From an uncultured bacterium (lineage in GTDB: Bacteria; Pseudomonadota; Alphaproteobacteria; Rhodospirillales; Rhodospirillaceae): a stretch of DNA of 6,915 nucleotides. Made by a program: the position numbers and the translations under genes. The stretch lies in assembly GCA_903896775.1 (NCBI GenBank), contig CAITZE010000359.1, forward strand, positions 1 to 6,915, given 5' to 3'. Positions 6,283-6,915 of the stretch are shown here, in pieces (the first letter of the stretch is position 1; every line of letters starts with the position of its first letter). Below the pieces are notes generated by a model. The model ran no database searches. It saw only the letters and a program-made list of their open reading frames with translations, and was not told where the DNA came from.

Positions 6283-6885
6283 ATGGAGGGCTCGCCGCTC
6301 ATTCCCGAAGTTTCCAATCCCATTGCACTCTTTCGTCAATGGTTAGACGAAGCTGAAACGCAAGAACCTGCGTTGGCCAATGCCATGAGCCTGGCGACCG
6401 CTACAGCTGATGGAAAGCCATCGGTTCGCCTCGTACTTCTGAAAGACGTGGGGCCTGAGGGTTTCGTGTTTTATACCAATGCCGAAAGTCGCAAAGGGGA
6501 GGAGATTGCAGCTAATCCCGCTGCGGCAATTTGTTTCCATTGGAAATCGTTACGCCGCCAAGTGCGAGCGGAAGGGCTTTTGACGAAAGTGACGAACGCC
6601 GACGCCGATGCCTATTGGGCAACACGTCCACGGCAAAGTCAGATTGCCGGCTGGGCGTCGGAGCAGTCGCGCATTCTGCCGAGCCGAGCGCTTTTACAGA
6701 CGCGGGTCGCGGAATTCGAAGCCCGCTTCGCGGGCCATCCGGTTCCCCGACCGGCCTATTGGACGGGCTTCTGCCTCGCGCCCGAGGCTATCGAGTTTTG
6801 GTACGACGTGCCCAATCGCCTCCATGATCGATTGATTTTTTACCGTAAAGGCGACAGTTGGCGGACAGAAAGATTGTACCCGTAA
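6283..6885 (+). CDS. pdxH: Pyridoxamine/pyridoxine 5'-phosphate oxidase
   Basis: PdxH oxidises pyridoxine or pyridoxamine 5'-phosphate to pyridoxal 5'-phosphate with FMN and oxygen, the final step of vitamin B6 cofactor synthesis and salvage in the cytosol. The protein is 200 residues, a normal length. FMN-site motifs are in order: SVRLVLLKD (47-55), YTNAESRKG (64-72), FHWKSLRRQVRAEG (85-98), and the SQ pair at 119-120. The C-terminal dimerisation and substrate region has PRPAYWTGF (155-163), EFW (171-173), the RLHDR motif (179-183, matching the active-site Arg and His of the E. coli enzyme) and the usual WRTERLYP ending. The start follows the GGAGG at 6272-6276. The gene is divergent from the lipoprotein gene, with an intergenic region of 234 bases. 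It appears complete; the 30 bases after the stop show no terminator before the window ends. Confidence 0.96.
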   Translation: MEGSPLIPEVSNPIALFRQWLDEAETQEPALANAMSLATATADGKPSVRLVLLKDVGPEGFVFYTNAESRKGEEIAANPAAAICFHWKSLRRQVRAEGLLTKVTNADADAYWATRPRQSQIAGWASEQSRILPSRALLQTRVAEFEARFAGHPVPRPAYWTGFCLAPEAIEFWYDVPNRLHDRLIFYRKGDSWRTERLYP

Positions 6886-6915
6886 GCAATCTGGAAGCCC
6901 TCTAATTTGGGTTCA

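Overview
The window looks like ordinary chromosomal DNA from an alphaproteobacterium. Most of it is about 58-60% GC by rough hand count and densely packed with housekeeping genes. The FabI is of the rhizobial/alphaproteobacterial type (short N-terminal extension before LMxGKxGLxMG, HAIAFSDK segment). The small lipoprotein belongs to the rickettsial 17 kDa antigen (RT0821/Lpp0805) family. fabI, aroC and pdxH lying close together also fits this class. I cannot fix the order or genus from sequence alone.

Layout: positions 1-4072 are a leftward block read fabI (4072-3233), aroC (3215-2124), sppA (2057-273) and a truncated GNAT acetyltransferase gene (235 to the left edge). Gaps are 17, 66 and 37 bases with no convincing terminator between genes, so this is probably one operon. 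A 117-base gap (4073-4189) separates it from a rightward YihY/BrkB-family membrane protein gene (4190-5509). That gene converges on a leftward 17 kDa-antigen-type lipoprotein gene (6048-5563), and a strong hairpin with a T-tract on the minus strand lies between their 3' ends. A 234-base divergent intergenic region (6049-6282) then separates the lipoprotein gene from rightward pdxH (6283-6885). This region holds three TTGACA-type hexamers at 17-base intervals and a hairpin near the predicted 5' end of the lipoprotein mRNA. The last 30 bases hold nothing recognisable.

Functionally, FabI completes each fatty-acid elongation cycle, AroC makes chorismate using reduced FMN, SppA degrades residual signal peptides in the inner membrane, and PdxH makes pyridoxal 5'-phosphate using FMN. 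YihY and the lipoprotein are envelope proteins of unknown exact function. I see no sign of a mobile element, CRISPR array, tRNA, rRNA or defence system, and no clearly undescribed system. The points worth a second look are small: the divergent regulatory region, two glycine-to-alanine positions in FabI, the C-terminal soluble domain of YihY, and the lower-GC partial GNAT gene.
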